In this document: positions 1 through 5,723 of the stretch, piece by piece
Numbering within the stretch: position 1 is the first letter of the stretch
How the letters are laid out: each line of letters starts with the position of its first letter
Assembly: GCA_934661765.1 (NCBI GenBank)
Contig: CAKUJT010000077.1
Location: forward strand, 1 to 10,796
Source of the DNA: an uncultured Senegalimassilia sp.
Lineage (GTDB): Bacteria; Actinomycetota; Coriobacteriia; Coriobacteriales; Eggerthellaceae
DNA: 10,796 nucleotides
Direction of reading: 5' to 3'
Position numbers and translations under genes: made by a program
The notes under the pieces: model-generated
What the model saw: only the letters and a program-made list of their open reading frames with translations
Told to the model about the DNA's origin: nothing
Database searches by the model: none

Positions 1-341
1 AAGGCAGCATACCCGGGAAGCAAGCCGATGCAGAACGTGGCACCGGCCATCATGAAGACCGAAACGGTCAGAGACCATTTGCGGCCCTTCTTGTCGCCCA
101 TGTTGCCCCAGAAAATGGCACCGATAGGACGAAGCAAGAACGACAAAGCGAACACTGCAAACGTTTGAATCAACGCTAACGCAGGATCGTCGTTCGGAAA
201 GAACACTTGCGCGATAACAACCGCGAAGTACGAATACGTGGCATAGTCGAACCATTCAATGAAGTTGCAGAAAAAGGACGCCGTTGCCACCTTACGTACG
301 GTCTTGCTCTTTTCCGCGTCGAAACGAGCGTTATCTTTCAT
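1..341 (-). CDS. MFS metabolite:H+ symporter (MHS/ProP-like), N-terminal part, cut by window edge
   Basis: I translated 113 residues from the ATG at 341; the gene runs out of the window. The protein opens with a short charged cytoplasmic segment. A first membrane helix follows, carrying NFIEWFDYATYSYF at about residues 26-39, which is the signature of the metabolite:H+ symporter branch of the major facilitator superfamily (relatives of ProP, ShiA and KgtP). A second helix leads into RPIGAIFWGNMGDKKGRK at about 71-88, the conserved MFS loop-2/3 motif. A third helix ends in IGLLPGY, again typical of the branch. These permeases import organic acids, betaines or similar small solutes with protons across the inner membrane; the substrate cannot be read from this fragment. 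The gene's own ribosome site (AGGGTGA, about 6 nt before the ATG) is modest. A better-placed small ORF overlaps its start, which suggests coupled translation. Family assignment is firm; substrate is unknown. Confidence 0.9.
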   Translation of the reverse strand, partial: MKDNARFDAEKSKTVRKVATASFFCNFIEWFDYATYSYFAVVIAQVFFPNDDPALALIQTFAVFALSFLLRPIGAIFWGNMGDKKGRKWSLTVSVFMMAGATFCIGLLPGYAA

Positions 342-411
342 GGAAATCACCCTGGAACCATTTCAGATCGCTCGAGCACGAACCCAATCCAATAGTATTG
401 AATATCCCCAT
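331..411 (-). CDS. Possible 26-codon leader ORF overlapping the MFS start
   Basis: An ATG at 411 is preceded by AGAGGAG with 6-nt spacing, a stronger ribosome site than that of the MFS gene downstream. The frame runs 26 codons (beginning MGIFNTIGLGS, ending GDFHER) and stops at TAA 333-331. The stop lies 11 nt inside the MFS coding sequence in another frame, so ribosomes finishing this peptide would be close to the MFS ATG at 341. I do not recognise the peptide, and it has no run of one amino acid typical of attenuation leaders. It may be a real leader peptide giving translational coupling, or a chance frame. It would be irrelevant if transcription starts downstream of 411. Confidence 0.4.
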   Translation of the reverse strand: MGIFNTIGLGSCSSDLKWFQGDFHER

Positions 412-426
412 CACAATCTCCTCTTC

Positions 427-480
427 GAGGGCTCCCCTCCTATGATTTCGCCGTTTCATAGGGACCCTCATCAGGCGAAA
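427..480 (-). promoter_or_regulatory. Structured leader upstream of the MFS gene with interleaved inverted repeats
   Basis: Read on the minus strand, UUUCGCC (480-474) is complementary to GGCGAAA (452-446), and CCUAUGA (462-456) is complementary to UCAUAGG (445-439). Both stems are perfect 7-mers. Their order is A-B-A'-B' with no nucleotide between A' and B', so the two stems can hardly form at once and would be alternatives. A third hairpin, GAGGG (439-435) with CCCTC (431-427), sits directly before the leader ORF's ribosome site. The arrangement resembles a two-state RNA switch, but I recognise no known riboswitch class. The transcription start is not identified, so whether this is transcribed is inferred. 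Confidence 0.4.
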
Positions 481-513
481 CGCTATCCCTCATGACTTAC
501 GTTCCGCTACCGA

Positions 514-562
514 TAAAAAAATGGTGGACTGCACCTTCCCTTATATAAGCACAGTCCACCAT
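514..562 (-). terminator. Intrinsic terminator after the 195-residue unknown gene
   Basis: ATGGTGGACTG (521-531) pairs perfectly with CAGTCCACCAT (552-562) over 11 bp with a 20-nt loop. On the minus strand the hairpin is followed at once by seven T's (520-514). It lies just 9 bp beyond the stop codon at 572 and closes the transporter/unknown-gene operon. Confidence 0.92.
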
Positions 563-571
563 ATTTAGCTA

Positions 572-1159
572 TTACCGCAGAACAACGTCCGTGGGAATAT
601 CGTCCTCGTCCATCAGGTCGACCTGAGCACGGCTGGCGCGCATGATGAAGTCATGCTTTGCCTTCTGGCCGCCACGGGCGAGCTTCTGGAGCACAACACC
701 CTTCAGGCGAGGATAGTCGTTCAGGCCATACCACGCGAAAGCCGTACCGTTGACATAGCACTCGACGATGCTATGGACGGGAACCGCCACATCACGCTTG
801 GCATCAAGATCCAGGTACTCCTGAATCTCGGTTGCGCACACGTCCTTAATGACTTCAGCGCTGATTTCCAGGTCGTGACCGAGCTGCTTGAGCTGGCGCT
901 CAACTTCACCCTGATCAGCGTGCGGGAAATACGTGACATCATACGTGACGGCGGCAACACCGGAAGCTTTGGCAAACGCCAGCAGGTCATCAAGCGCGAT
1001 GAACTGGACATGCTCCTCCGTGCGCTCTTTGATGTCGAGCATTGCAGGGAACCCGGCGATGCCCTTTGCCTCGAACGCAGCCTTCAGCTGGTCCTCGGTC
1101 ATTGCTGCTTCAAAGTTAACCTTCGTTGCGATATGGGTTAAGCGATTCGTAACCTTCAT
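572..1159 (-). CDS. Conserved-looking hypothetical protein, 195 residues, cytoplasmic
   Basis: I do not recognise this protein. The ATG at 1159 is chosen because AAAGGAGG lies 7 nt before it; a TTG at 1177 would extend the frame by six codons but would swallow that ribosome site. The protein has no signal peptide or membrane helix. It is acidic overall, with alternating helical segments and predicted strands. Notable stretches are FPAMLDIKERTEEHVQF (about 43-59), VTYDVTYFPHAD (about 77-88), and a C-terminal half with VHSIVECYVNGTAFAWYGL, then a basic patch (KLARGGQKAKHDF) and an acidic tail (DLMDEDDIPTD). Three cysteines are scattered and do not form a metal motif. It begins 46 bp after the transporter stop with no terminator between and ends at a strong one, so it is almost certainly co-transcribed with the transporter. 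A role linked to transport or to the transported compound is inferred from position only. Confidence 0.8.
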   Translation of the reverse strand: MKVTNRLTHIATKVNFEAAMTEDQLKAAFEAKGIAGFPAMLDIKERTEEHVQFIALDDLLAFAKASGVAAVTYDVTYFPHADQGEVERQLKQLGHDLEISAEVIKDVCATEIQEYLDLDAKRDVAVPVHSIVECYVNGTAFAWYGLNDYPRLKGVVLQKLARGGQKAKHDFIMRASRAQVDLMDEDDIPTDVVLR

Positions 1160-1205
1160 GACGCAGCCTCCTTTCAAAGGCTCCTACGTCTAGCGCTGGC
1201 AGATG

Positions 1206-2339
1206 CTAGCGCTCCTCCTCCTTGGCGGCCTCTTCGGCGAGGCGTTCAGACAGATTCTCAGCAACTTGCTGCTGCTTCTCCATCTTGGAACCCTGGATCA
1301 TGGCCTTGACGGTCGGGAATGCGCCGCCGCCAACGATCAAGATGATACCGATTGCGGTGTTGAGCGTAACGGGCTCGCTGAACACAACCAGGCCGATGAA
1401 CAGGGCAACGGGAACCTCCCAGTAGGCGATGGTGCTGTAGTCCATTGCCGGCAGGTTGCGGCCAGCGACCAGCAGGCAGCCCAGAGCGATAGGACCGCAA
1501 ACGATCCACAGCAGCACAGCACCCACCCAGTTGAAGGCGGTGAAGTGAATCTCGGTAATCCAGTTGGTCTGGCCCGTAGCCATGCCGACAACGTTCATCA
1601 GGATAGCGATAACACCTGCACCGATAACGGCGAAAATGAAGTTGTACACACCACGAGCGGTGGTGTCAGCATCCTTGCGGTAGCCGTTGAAGAACATGGA
1701 AGCGCCGTAGAACACGCCGGACAGCAGGCCGAAGATGTCACCAACCATCTTCTGCGGGAATTCCGGAGTGGAGGGGGCCAGGTTGAAGTCCAGGCCGAAG
1801 AAGTTGCCGCCGACGCCGAAGCCGAGGAGGCTCTCGCCGAACAGCATACCAACGAACACGACGCAGAGGCATACCCACTGCAGCGGGCTCATCGGCTCTT
1901 TACGGAAGATACGAGCCAGCAACACGCAGATAACCGGGCCGGTGTAGATGAACATAACGGCGTTCGCGACAGTGGTCATCAGCGTAGAGGTGACGTAGCA
2001 TGCCAGGGACATGCCGATCATCAGGCCGCCCAGAGCGATTGCGGGGCTGAGCTTGAGCTTCTTGAAGGTGGTGACCTTATGGGTGGCAACCATGAGAATA
2101 ACGAAGAACAGCACACCCATGGCCATGCGACCAAGCGCCATAATTGCGCCGATGGAGTCGGAGCCGTTCAAACCCTGGGTAGCGTCGAACATGTCGGTAC
2201 GCGTACCCCAGCGGCTGAACAGCGGCACCAGACCCATGCCCGTTGCAGAAATCAGCATGAAGATAGTGCCGATTTTGCGATTCATCTGATAGTCTTGAGA
2301 GCCATCCCCCTGGCCCTTAGTGTTGATTTCGTCTGCCAT
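1206..2339 (-). CDS. EamA-family (drug/metabolite transporter superfamily) permease
   Basis: This is a 377-residue integral membrane protein with about ten hydrophobic helices, near residues 22-44, 66-86, 98-118, 120-142, 153-172, 200-219, 230-253, 270-292, 300-320 and 326-345. The two halves each carry the EamA repeat pattern: TTVANAVMFIYTGPVICVLLA (122-142) and YSTIAYWEVPVALFIGLVVFSEP (301-323). A loop of about 27 residues between helices 5 and 6 is longer than usual. The C-terminus is a highly charged, Glu-rich cytoplasmic tail (346-377) that could form a helix. AAGGAGG lies 5 nt before the ATG. Family members move amino acids, nucleotide precursors or other small metabolites, often outward. 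The substrate is not readable here. The amidinotransferase gene upstream and the unknown gene downstream suggest an amino acid or guanidino compound, which is inference. A terminator separates it from the amidinotransferase, so expression is probably independent. Confidence 0.9.
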   Translation of the reverse strand: MADEINTKGQGDGSQDYQMNRKIGTIFMLISATGMGLVPLFSRWGTRTDMFDATQGLNGSDSIGAIMALGRMAMGVLFFVILMVATHKVTTFKKLKLSPAIALGGLMIGMSLACYVTSTLMTTVANAVMFIYTGPVICVLLARIFRKEPMSPLQWVCLCVVFVGMLFGESLLGFGVGGNFFGLDFNLAPSTPEFPQKMVGDIFGLLSGVFYGASMFFNGYRKDADTTARGVYNFIFAVIGAGVIAILMNVVGMATGQTNWITEIHFTAFNWVGAVLLWIVCGPIALGCLLVAGRNLPAMDYSTIAYWEVPVALFIGLVVFSEPVTLNTAIGIILIVGGGAFPTVKAMIQGSKMEKQQQVAENLSERLAEEAAKEEER

Positions 2340-2499
2340 TGGTTCCTCCTTAAAAAACCAGTAGCATGTACAGGTGCCTCCAATTCACCCAATTTCGGTT
2401 CTGACCAAACTAGGTCGTGCTTGTATTGATACCCCTATCTAAGCTCGATCCTGTCCGGTCGAATCGAAAACCCTTGTTGACTGGATTGGAAGGCGAACT
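2340..2499 (-). other. Spacer upstream of the EamA gene, presumed to hold its promoter
   Basis: The 160 bp between the amidinotransferase terminator and the transporter ATG must contain a transporter promoter if that terminator is efficient. I could not find a convincing -35/-10 pair with 16-18 bp spacing on the minus strand, so none is called. The only clear signal is the AAGGAGG ribosome site at the left end (about 2345-2351). Confidence 0.4.
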
Positions 2500-2544
2500 A
2501 AAAAAGGGGGCCTGGCTGAACTTGTCTTGCCAGGCCCCCTTTCT
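2500..2544 (-). terminator. Intrinsic terminator after the amidinotransferase gene
   Basis: GGGGGCCTGGC (2506-2516) pairs perfectly with GCCAGGCCCCC (2529-2539), an 11-bp GC-rich stem with a 12-nt loop. On the minus strand it is followed by six T's (2505-2500). The plus side carries only TTTCT, so the element is best read as terminating minus-strand transcription. It lies about 50 bp past the stop at 2595. Confidence 0.95.
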
Positions 2545-2594
2545 ATTACATGTTCAGAGCTCTACCGAAGTAGATTCTGATTTAGGCCGATAGC

Positions 2595-3743
2595 CTAGTC
2601 CTCCCACATCTCCGGGTGGATGAGCGTGCAGTCCTTGACGCGGTTCGGGAAGTAGTCGAGGCACTCGCCCTCGCGGTAAACGTCAGCCGTGGAGCAGTGC
2701 AGGCCGCCACCGAACGGATAGGCGTCGCGCAGGTCAACGGGGATGACGTTCATGCCGAGCTGGTCCATCTGCTCCTGCTCGTGGACCTCGGAAGCCTCAA
2801 CGATGACCGTGGAGGGATCCAGAACCAGGCAGTTCATGGACAGCCACACGGAGCTGTAGCACAGCGCGGGCGGCTCGTCATGAGCAGGCTGAGCGGCGTC
2901 GACGATCTGCCAATCGTTGGCCTCGAAGATCTCCTTCTGGCCCTCGGCAGGATGACGATGCGGGTTGTTGATGATCAGGCCCGGACGCAGCGGCACGAAG
3001 GTTGCGTCGATGTGGATCGGGTAGGGGTCGCCCGGGAAGTTCATCGCATGGATGCGATACTCGGGATAGTAGCGCTGGAACCACTCCATGGCGGTGCGGT
3101 TGGTGGTCAGGCCGTGCTGGATGAAGATATCCTTGCCCATGCGCATGAGGTCAGCGGCGTCCCACATCGGCTCGACTTCGGTGGTCACGAAGTCCTTGTT
3201 GGCGGTACGGACGAGGCGCTCTTCCAGGGTGATCTTCTCGTCGTAGTAGTTGTGCTTGTAGGAAGCGTCGGTCAGACGAGGACGGGGAGCCTGGGTCCAC
3301 AGGAACTCGGGATCCTCATCGAAGTACTGCTTCATGAGCGGCCAGTAGGCCAGGTACTCGAAGTAGCGGCAGCGGAAGGAGTTGGCGGAAGCCATGATCT
3401 CGTTGCCGACGGTCAGCAGGATGTCGCGCGGAGGCATGCAAGTCATCATGGAATCGTTGCGGAAGTCCGGCGTACCGATGGCCTGGTTCCACTGCAGAGG
3501 GGTCGGGCGGTCGACGACGACGCCGCGCTCCTCAACGGCCTTGACCAGGTTCTCGAGGCACTCGTTGCCACGCTCGACGGTGCGCAGCGGGCGCAGGCCC
3601 CACATGCCGCGCATCTCGGAGTCGACCGGCACCTTCTCAGAGGTTGCGGGCTCCTCGGGCGGGATCATGGAGTTATCGCAGCGGCCAACGATGACGCGCT
3701 TCAACGGATCCCAGTCGTTCCAAGAGTTGACAATCTTCGCCAT
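2595..3743 (-). CDS. L-arginine:glycine amidinotransferase (AGAT/GATM)-family enzyme
   Basis: This 382-residue enzyme transfers the amidino group of arginine to an amine acceptor, releasing ornithine. The start at 3743 has AAAGGAGA 6 nt upstream; a GTG at 3791 is in frame but has no such site. By alignment from memory with human AGAT, the catalytic triad is intact: Asp195 in DAADLMRMGKDIF, His244 in PIHIDATF, and nucleophile Cys350 in GGGLHCSTADV (human Asp254, His303, Cys407). Other shared blocks are PPRDILLTVGNEI (104-116), SFRCRYFEY (122-130), EPMWDAAD and SSVWLSMNCLVLD. The spacing Asp-His (49) equals that of the human enzyme. The two residues tied to acceptor choice differ: human Asn300 and Met302 correspond to Tyr241 and Ile243. 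The acceptor may therefore not be glycine. The protein is soluble, with no transit or signal peptide. It is a single-gene transcript with its own promoter and terminator; the EamA permease follows. Confidence 0.92.
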   Translation of the reverse strand: MAKIVNSWNDWDPLKRVIVGRCDNSMIPPEEPATSEKVPVDSEMRGMWGLRPLRTVERGNECLENLVKAVEERGVVVDRPTPLQWNQAIGTPDFRNDSMMTCMPPRDILLTVGNEIMASANSFRCRYFEYLAYWPLMKQYFDEDPEFLWTQAPRPRLTDASYKHNYYDEKITLEERLVRTANKDFVTTEVEPMWDAADLMRMGKDIFIQHGLTTNRTAMEWFQRYYPEYRIHAMNFPGDPYPIHIDATFVPLRPGLIINNPHRHPAEGQKEIFEANDWQIVDAAQPAHDEPPALCYSSVWLSMNCLVLDPSTVIVEASEVHEQEQMDQLGMNVIPVDLRDAYPFGGGLHCSTADVYREGECLDYFPNRVKDCTLIHPEMWED

Positions 3744-3760
3744 GACTGTCTCCTTTCTTT

Positions 3761-3781
3761 GAAGGTGCTTCCTACACCTTC
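3761..3781 (-). promoter_or_regulatory. Hairpin directly upstream of the amidinotransferase ribosome site
   Basis: GAAGGTG (3761-3767) and CACCTTC (3775-3781) form a perfect 7-bp stem with a 7-nt loop. On the minus strand it ends just before AAAGAAAGGAG, the ribosome site of the amidinotransferase. It could stabilise the mRNA 5' region or modulate ribosome access. It has no U-run and is not a terminator. Confidence 0.45.
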
Positions 3782-3914
3782 GACGATGCACACTACCTAT
3801 TGTGTACCCTTTGGCTCAACCGGCCTTTTGATTTGAAATTCACTAAGAGGGAAAGATCACTTGGCAACCCTGTAAGTTCGTTTCATTTCGTGTTCCGGTT
3901 TTGCCGACGAGATA

Positions 3915-3943
3915 GTTATAACACCAGAGTTGTGCGCCTGCAA
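3915..3943 (-). promoter_or_regulatory. Probable sigma70-type promoter of the amidinotransferase gene
   Basis: On the minus strand TTGCAG (3943-3938) is separated by exactly 17 bp from TATAAC (3920-3915). The -10 matches the consensus at 5 of 6 positions, the -35 at 3 of 6. Transcription would start near 3907, giving a 5' leader of about 160 nt. The weak -35 together with repeated motifs just upstream would suit an activator-dependent promoter. Confidence 0.55.
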
Positions 3944-3962
3944 TAGGTCATTTACACGTATT

Positions 3963-4001
3963 TTCAGGCACTTTGCACAAGTTCATTGTTCAGGTGCACA
4001 A
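3963..4001. promoter_or_regulatory. Repeated TTCAGG / TGCACAA motifs, possible regulator sites
   Basis: TGCACAA occurs at 3974-3980 and again at 3995-4001, exactly 21 bp apart, or two helical turns. TTCAGG precedes each (3963-3968 and 3989-3994). A third TGCACAA is at 4160-4166, and a near inverse copy, TTGTGCG (3930-3936), lies in the promoter spacer. The pair sits about 67-95 bp upstream of the inferred transcription start, a usual place for an activator. The cognate protein is not known. Confidence 0.4.
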
Positions 4002-4302
4002 AAATCTGTAACACGGCCGAAATAATCGTTTATGCATTTTTCGTCCGATTATTGGATATTTTCCTTGATTGAACCGATTCGCACGAATGATTATCGGTAC
4101 GAATCGAATTTGCATGCATTTATATGGTCAAGTCTATGTTTCTTCAGAGTGCTCATATTTGCACAACCAATGGGAAATACGGCATCTGATAACCCTGGTC
4201 TATCGGTTTTCGGTTATTGCATCTACGTAGCAATCCCCGTCTAGAGGCCGCGAACGGCTTCCCTGAAGCACTTAACGGCTCTCAACCCTTGATATGAGGC
4301 TT

Positions 4303-4330
4303 TACCGCTTGAGCACTCGCTTAAGCGGTA
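4303..4330 (+). repeat. Near-perfect 12-bp inverted repeat
   Basis: TACCGCTTGAGC (4303-4314) faces GCTTAAGCGGTA (4319-4330) across a 4-nt ACTC loop. The arms match at 11 of 12 positions, and the exception is a G-U pair in a plus-strand RNA but a mismatch in the minus-strand RNA. It is followed by TATTT, not a clean U-run. It could be a protein operator, part of a small RNA, or a terminator remnant. Confidence 0.5.
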
Positions 4331-4413
4331 TATTTCGCCGATATTTGACCGTTTTCATGCTTCCCGTTTCGTGATATGGGCGATTCGCGTCCAGTTATAG
4401 GGCGTATCTACGG

Positions 4414-4473
4414 GTTGGCTAGCCGCCTAGCAACGGAGGAGGGCGGCGCAGCTTGCGTGCTGCGCCGCCCTCC
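4414..4473 (-). terminator. Hairpin pair downstream of hypD, probable transcript end
   Basis: GGAGGGCGGCGCAGC (4438-4452) pairs perfectly with GCTGCGCCGCCCTCC (4459-4473): a 15-bp stem with a 6-nt loop, lying about 27 bp past the hypD stop. No U-run follows on either strand, so it is not a classical intrinsic terminator and may instead protect the 3' end. A second, smaller stem (GCTAG/CTAGC, 4418-4431, extended by GTT/AAC across a bulge) follows immediately. Confidence 0.6.
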
Positions 4474-4499
4474 GATGTGGCGATATGCTTGGTTTCGCT

Positions 4500-5633
4500 T
4501 TAATAGTACCTATAGTAGGCGGCACAGCTGCCCTCGCTGCTGACCATGCACGGACCAACCGGGTTCTCGGGCGTGCATACCTTGCGGAACAGGGGACACT
4601 CGCTGGGCTCCATGCGGGCGCGCAGGACGTCGCCGCAGCGGCAGCCCTTGGGGTTGATGGTGGGCTCGATTTCGGGCTGGAAACGCTTCAGCGCGTCGAA
4701 TTGCGCGAACTTTTCGCGGATACGGTATCCGCTGCCGGGGATATCGCCCAGGCCGCGCCAGGTGGCGGTGCAGGTTTCGAAGACCTCGTCGATAGCAGCC
4801 AGGGCCACGGGGTTGCCCTGCGGCATGACGCCGCGCGCGTAGGCGATTTCTATCTCCGCCCTGCCCTCGTGCAGCTGGCGCATGATCATGGCGATGCCCT
4901 GGAGCACGTCGACGGGCTCGAAGCCCGTGACCACGCCGGGGATGCCGTACTCCTTCGCCAGGAACTCGAAGGGCTTGGTGCCCGTGATGGTGCCCACGTG
5001 GCCCGGCAGGATGAGCGCGTCCAGTTTGAGGTCCGGGTCCTTCACCAGCGTTTCCAGGGCGCCGGGCATGTTCTTGTGCGCGGCGAAGACGCTGAAGTTC
5101 TTCAGGCCCATGGCCGCGGCGCGCTTGATGGCCATGGCCACCAGCGGCGTGGTGGTCTCGAAGCCCACGCCCACGAACACGATTTCGCGATCGGGATTCG
5201 CCTTCGCCAGGGCCAGCGCATCGAGCGGCGAGTAGCAGATCTGCACGCTACGCCCTGCCGCCTGCTCCTTGAGCAGGCTCGATGTGCTGCCGGGCACGCG
5301 CGTCATGTCGCCGAACGTGGCTATGGTCACGTTGGGTATGCGCGCGAGGGCGATGACGGCGTCGATATCGCGGTTCGAGGTGACGCATACGGGGCAGCCC
5401 GGGCCGGACGAGAGGCGCACGCTTTCGGGCATGAGGTTGCGGATGCCGTTGCGCGCGATGGCCACCGTGTGCGTGCCGCACACCTCCATGAGCGTGGCGC
5501 CTCCTTCCGGCGCGAGCTTGCCGATGGACTCGATGAGGCCGCGGGCGAGCTTCGGATCCTTGAACGCCGCCAGCTCGTTTTGCATGGTGCCGGCGTCGAC
5601 CGTGCGGCTGCGATGTATGTTCTGGGGTTGCAT
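4500..5633 (-). CDS. hypD: Hydrogenase maturation protein HypD (Fe-S scaffold for Fe(CN)2CO assembly)
   Basis: HypD, with HypC, forms the cytoplasmic scaffold on which the Fe(CN)2CO group of [NiFe]-hydrogenases is assembled; it receives cyanide made by HypF and HypE. The 377-residue product has the family's usual length and motifs: MEVCGTHT (Cys52), SGPGCPVCVT (Cys80, Cys83), FVGVGFETTTP (153-163), HKNMPGA (186-192) and LPGHV. The C-terminal cluster region contains CRCGDVLRA (Cys331, Cys333), CPLF (Cys346), Cys353, and GPCMVSSEGSCAAYYRY (Cys362, Cys370), which supplies the [4Fe-4S] ligands. The ATG at 5633 has AAGGAA 7 nt upstream; the internal Met17 has no ribosome site, although the first 16 residues are not typical core sequence. 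It lies 90 bp after hypC with a hairpin between. hypE, which often follows hypD, is absent: the next 755 bp are noncoding. Confidence 0.97.
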   Translation of the reverse strand: MQPQNIHRSRTVDAGTMQNELAAFKDPKLARGLIESIGKLAPEGGATLMEVCGTHTVAIARNGIRNLMPESVRLSSGPGCPVCVTSNRDIDAVIALARIPNVTIATFGDMTRVPGSTSSLLKEQAAGRSVQICYSPLDALALAKANPDREIVFVGVGFETTTPLVAMAIKRAAAMGLKNFSVFAAHKNMPGALETLVKDPDLKLDALILPGHVGTITGTKPFEFLAKEYGIPGVVTGFEPVDVLQGIAMIMRQLHEGRAEIEIAYARGVMPQGNPVALAAIDEVFETCTATWRGLGDIPGSGYRIREKFAQFDALKRFQPEIEPTINPKGCRCGDVLRARMEPSECPLFRKVCTPENPVGPCMVSSEGSCAAYYRYY

Positions 5634-5666
5634 GATGAGATTCCTTGGTACGAGGGGCGAAATGCG

Positions 5667-5709
5667 AAAAGCCGACCGCCTGCGCGCCGCGGGGCTGCAA
5701 GCGGTCGGC
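5667..5709 (-). terminator. Intercistronic hairpin with short U-run between hypC and hypD
   Basis: GCCGACCGC (5671-5679) pairs with GCGGTCGGC (5701-5709) over 9 bp, with TGC/GCA pairing further in after one mismatch. On the minus strand it is followed by TTTTCG (5670-5665). It has the form of a weak intrinsic terminator or attenuator inside the hyp operon, which would lower hypD relative to hypC. It may alternatively be an mRNA processing or stability element. Confidence 0.55.
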
Positions 5710-5723
5710 CGGTTGGGCGTTGC

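Larger units (their letters stand above)
3744..4499. other. Long intergenic region, AT-richer than the flanking genes, no convincing gene
   Basis: This gap of about 755 bp separates hypD from the amidinotransferase gene. Its left third holds the amidinotransferase leader, promoter and repeated motifs; its right end holds the post-hypD hairpins. The middle (about 4005-4400) has the lowest GC of the window and no ORF with a ribosome site: the longest frame, 4032-4244 on plus, has none. It contains two dyads, CGATTCG/CGAATCG (4075-4106) and the longer 4303-4330. It could be a decayed gene or a large regulatory region. I see no tRNA, known ncRNA or mobile-element signature. Confidence 0.6.

Noticed and set aside
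1160..1177. TTG start at 1177 for the unknown protein
   Set aside because: It would place the AAAGGAGG ribosome site inside the coding sequence; the ATG at 1159 is correctly spaced from it.
3744..3791. GTG start at 3791 for the amidinotransferase
   Set aside because: It has no ribosome site, adds a basic non-family extension across the hairpin at 3761-3781, and the ATG at 3743 has a good site.
4201..4240. Possible tRNA-like or attachment-site sequence near ATTGC/GCAAT
   Set aside because: The symmetry is only 5 bp, there is no cloverleaf or conserved T-loop, and no integrase or mobile-element gene is in the window.
4032..4244. Plus-strand ORF of 70 codons in the hypD-amidinotransferase gap
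   Set aside because: There is no ribosome site before its ATG, no recognisable motif, and its aromatic-rich content fits random AT-rich DNA.
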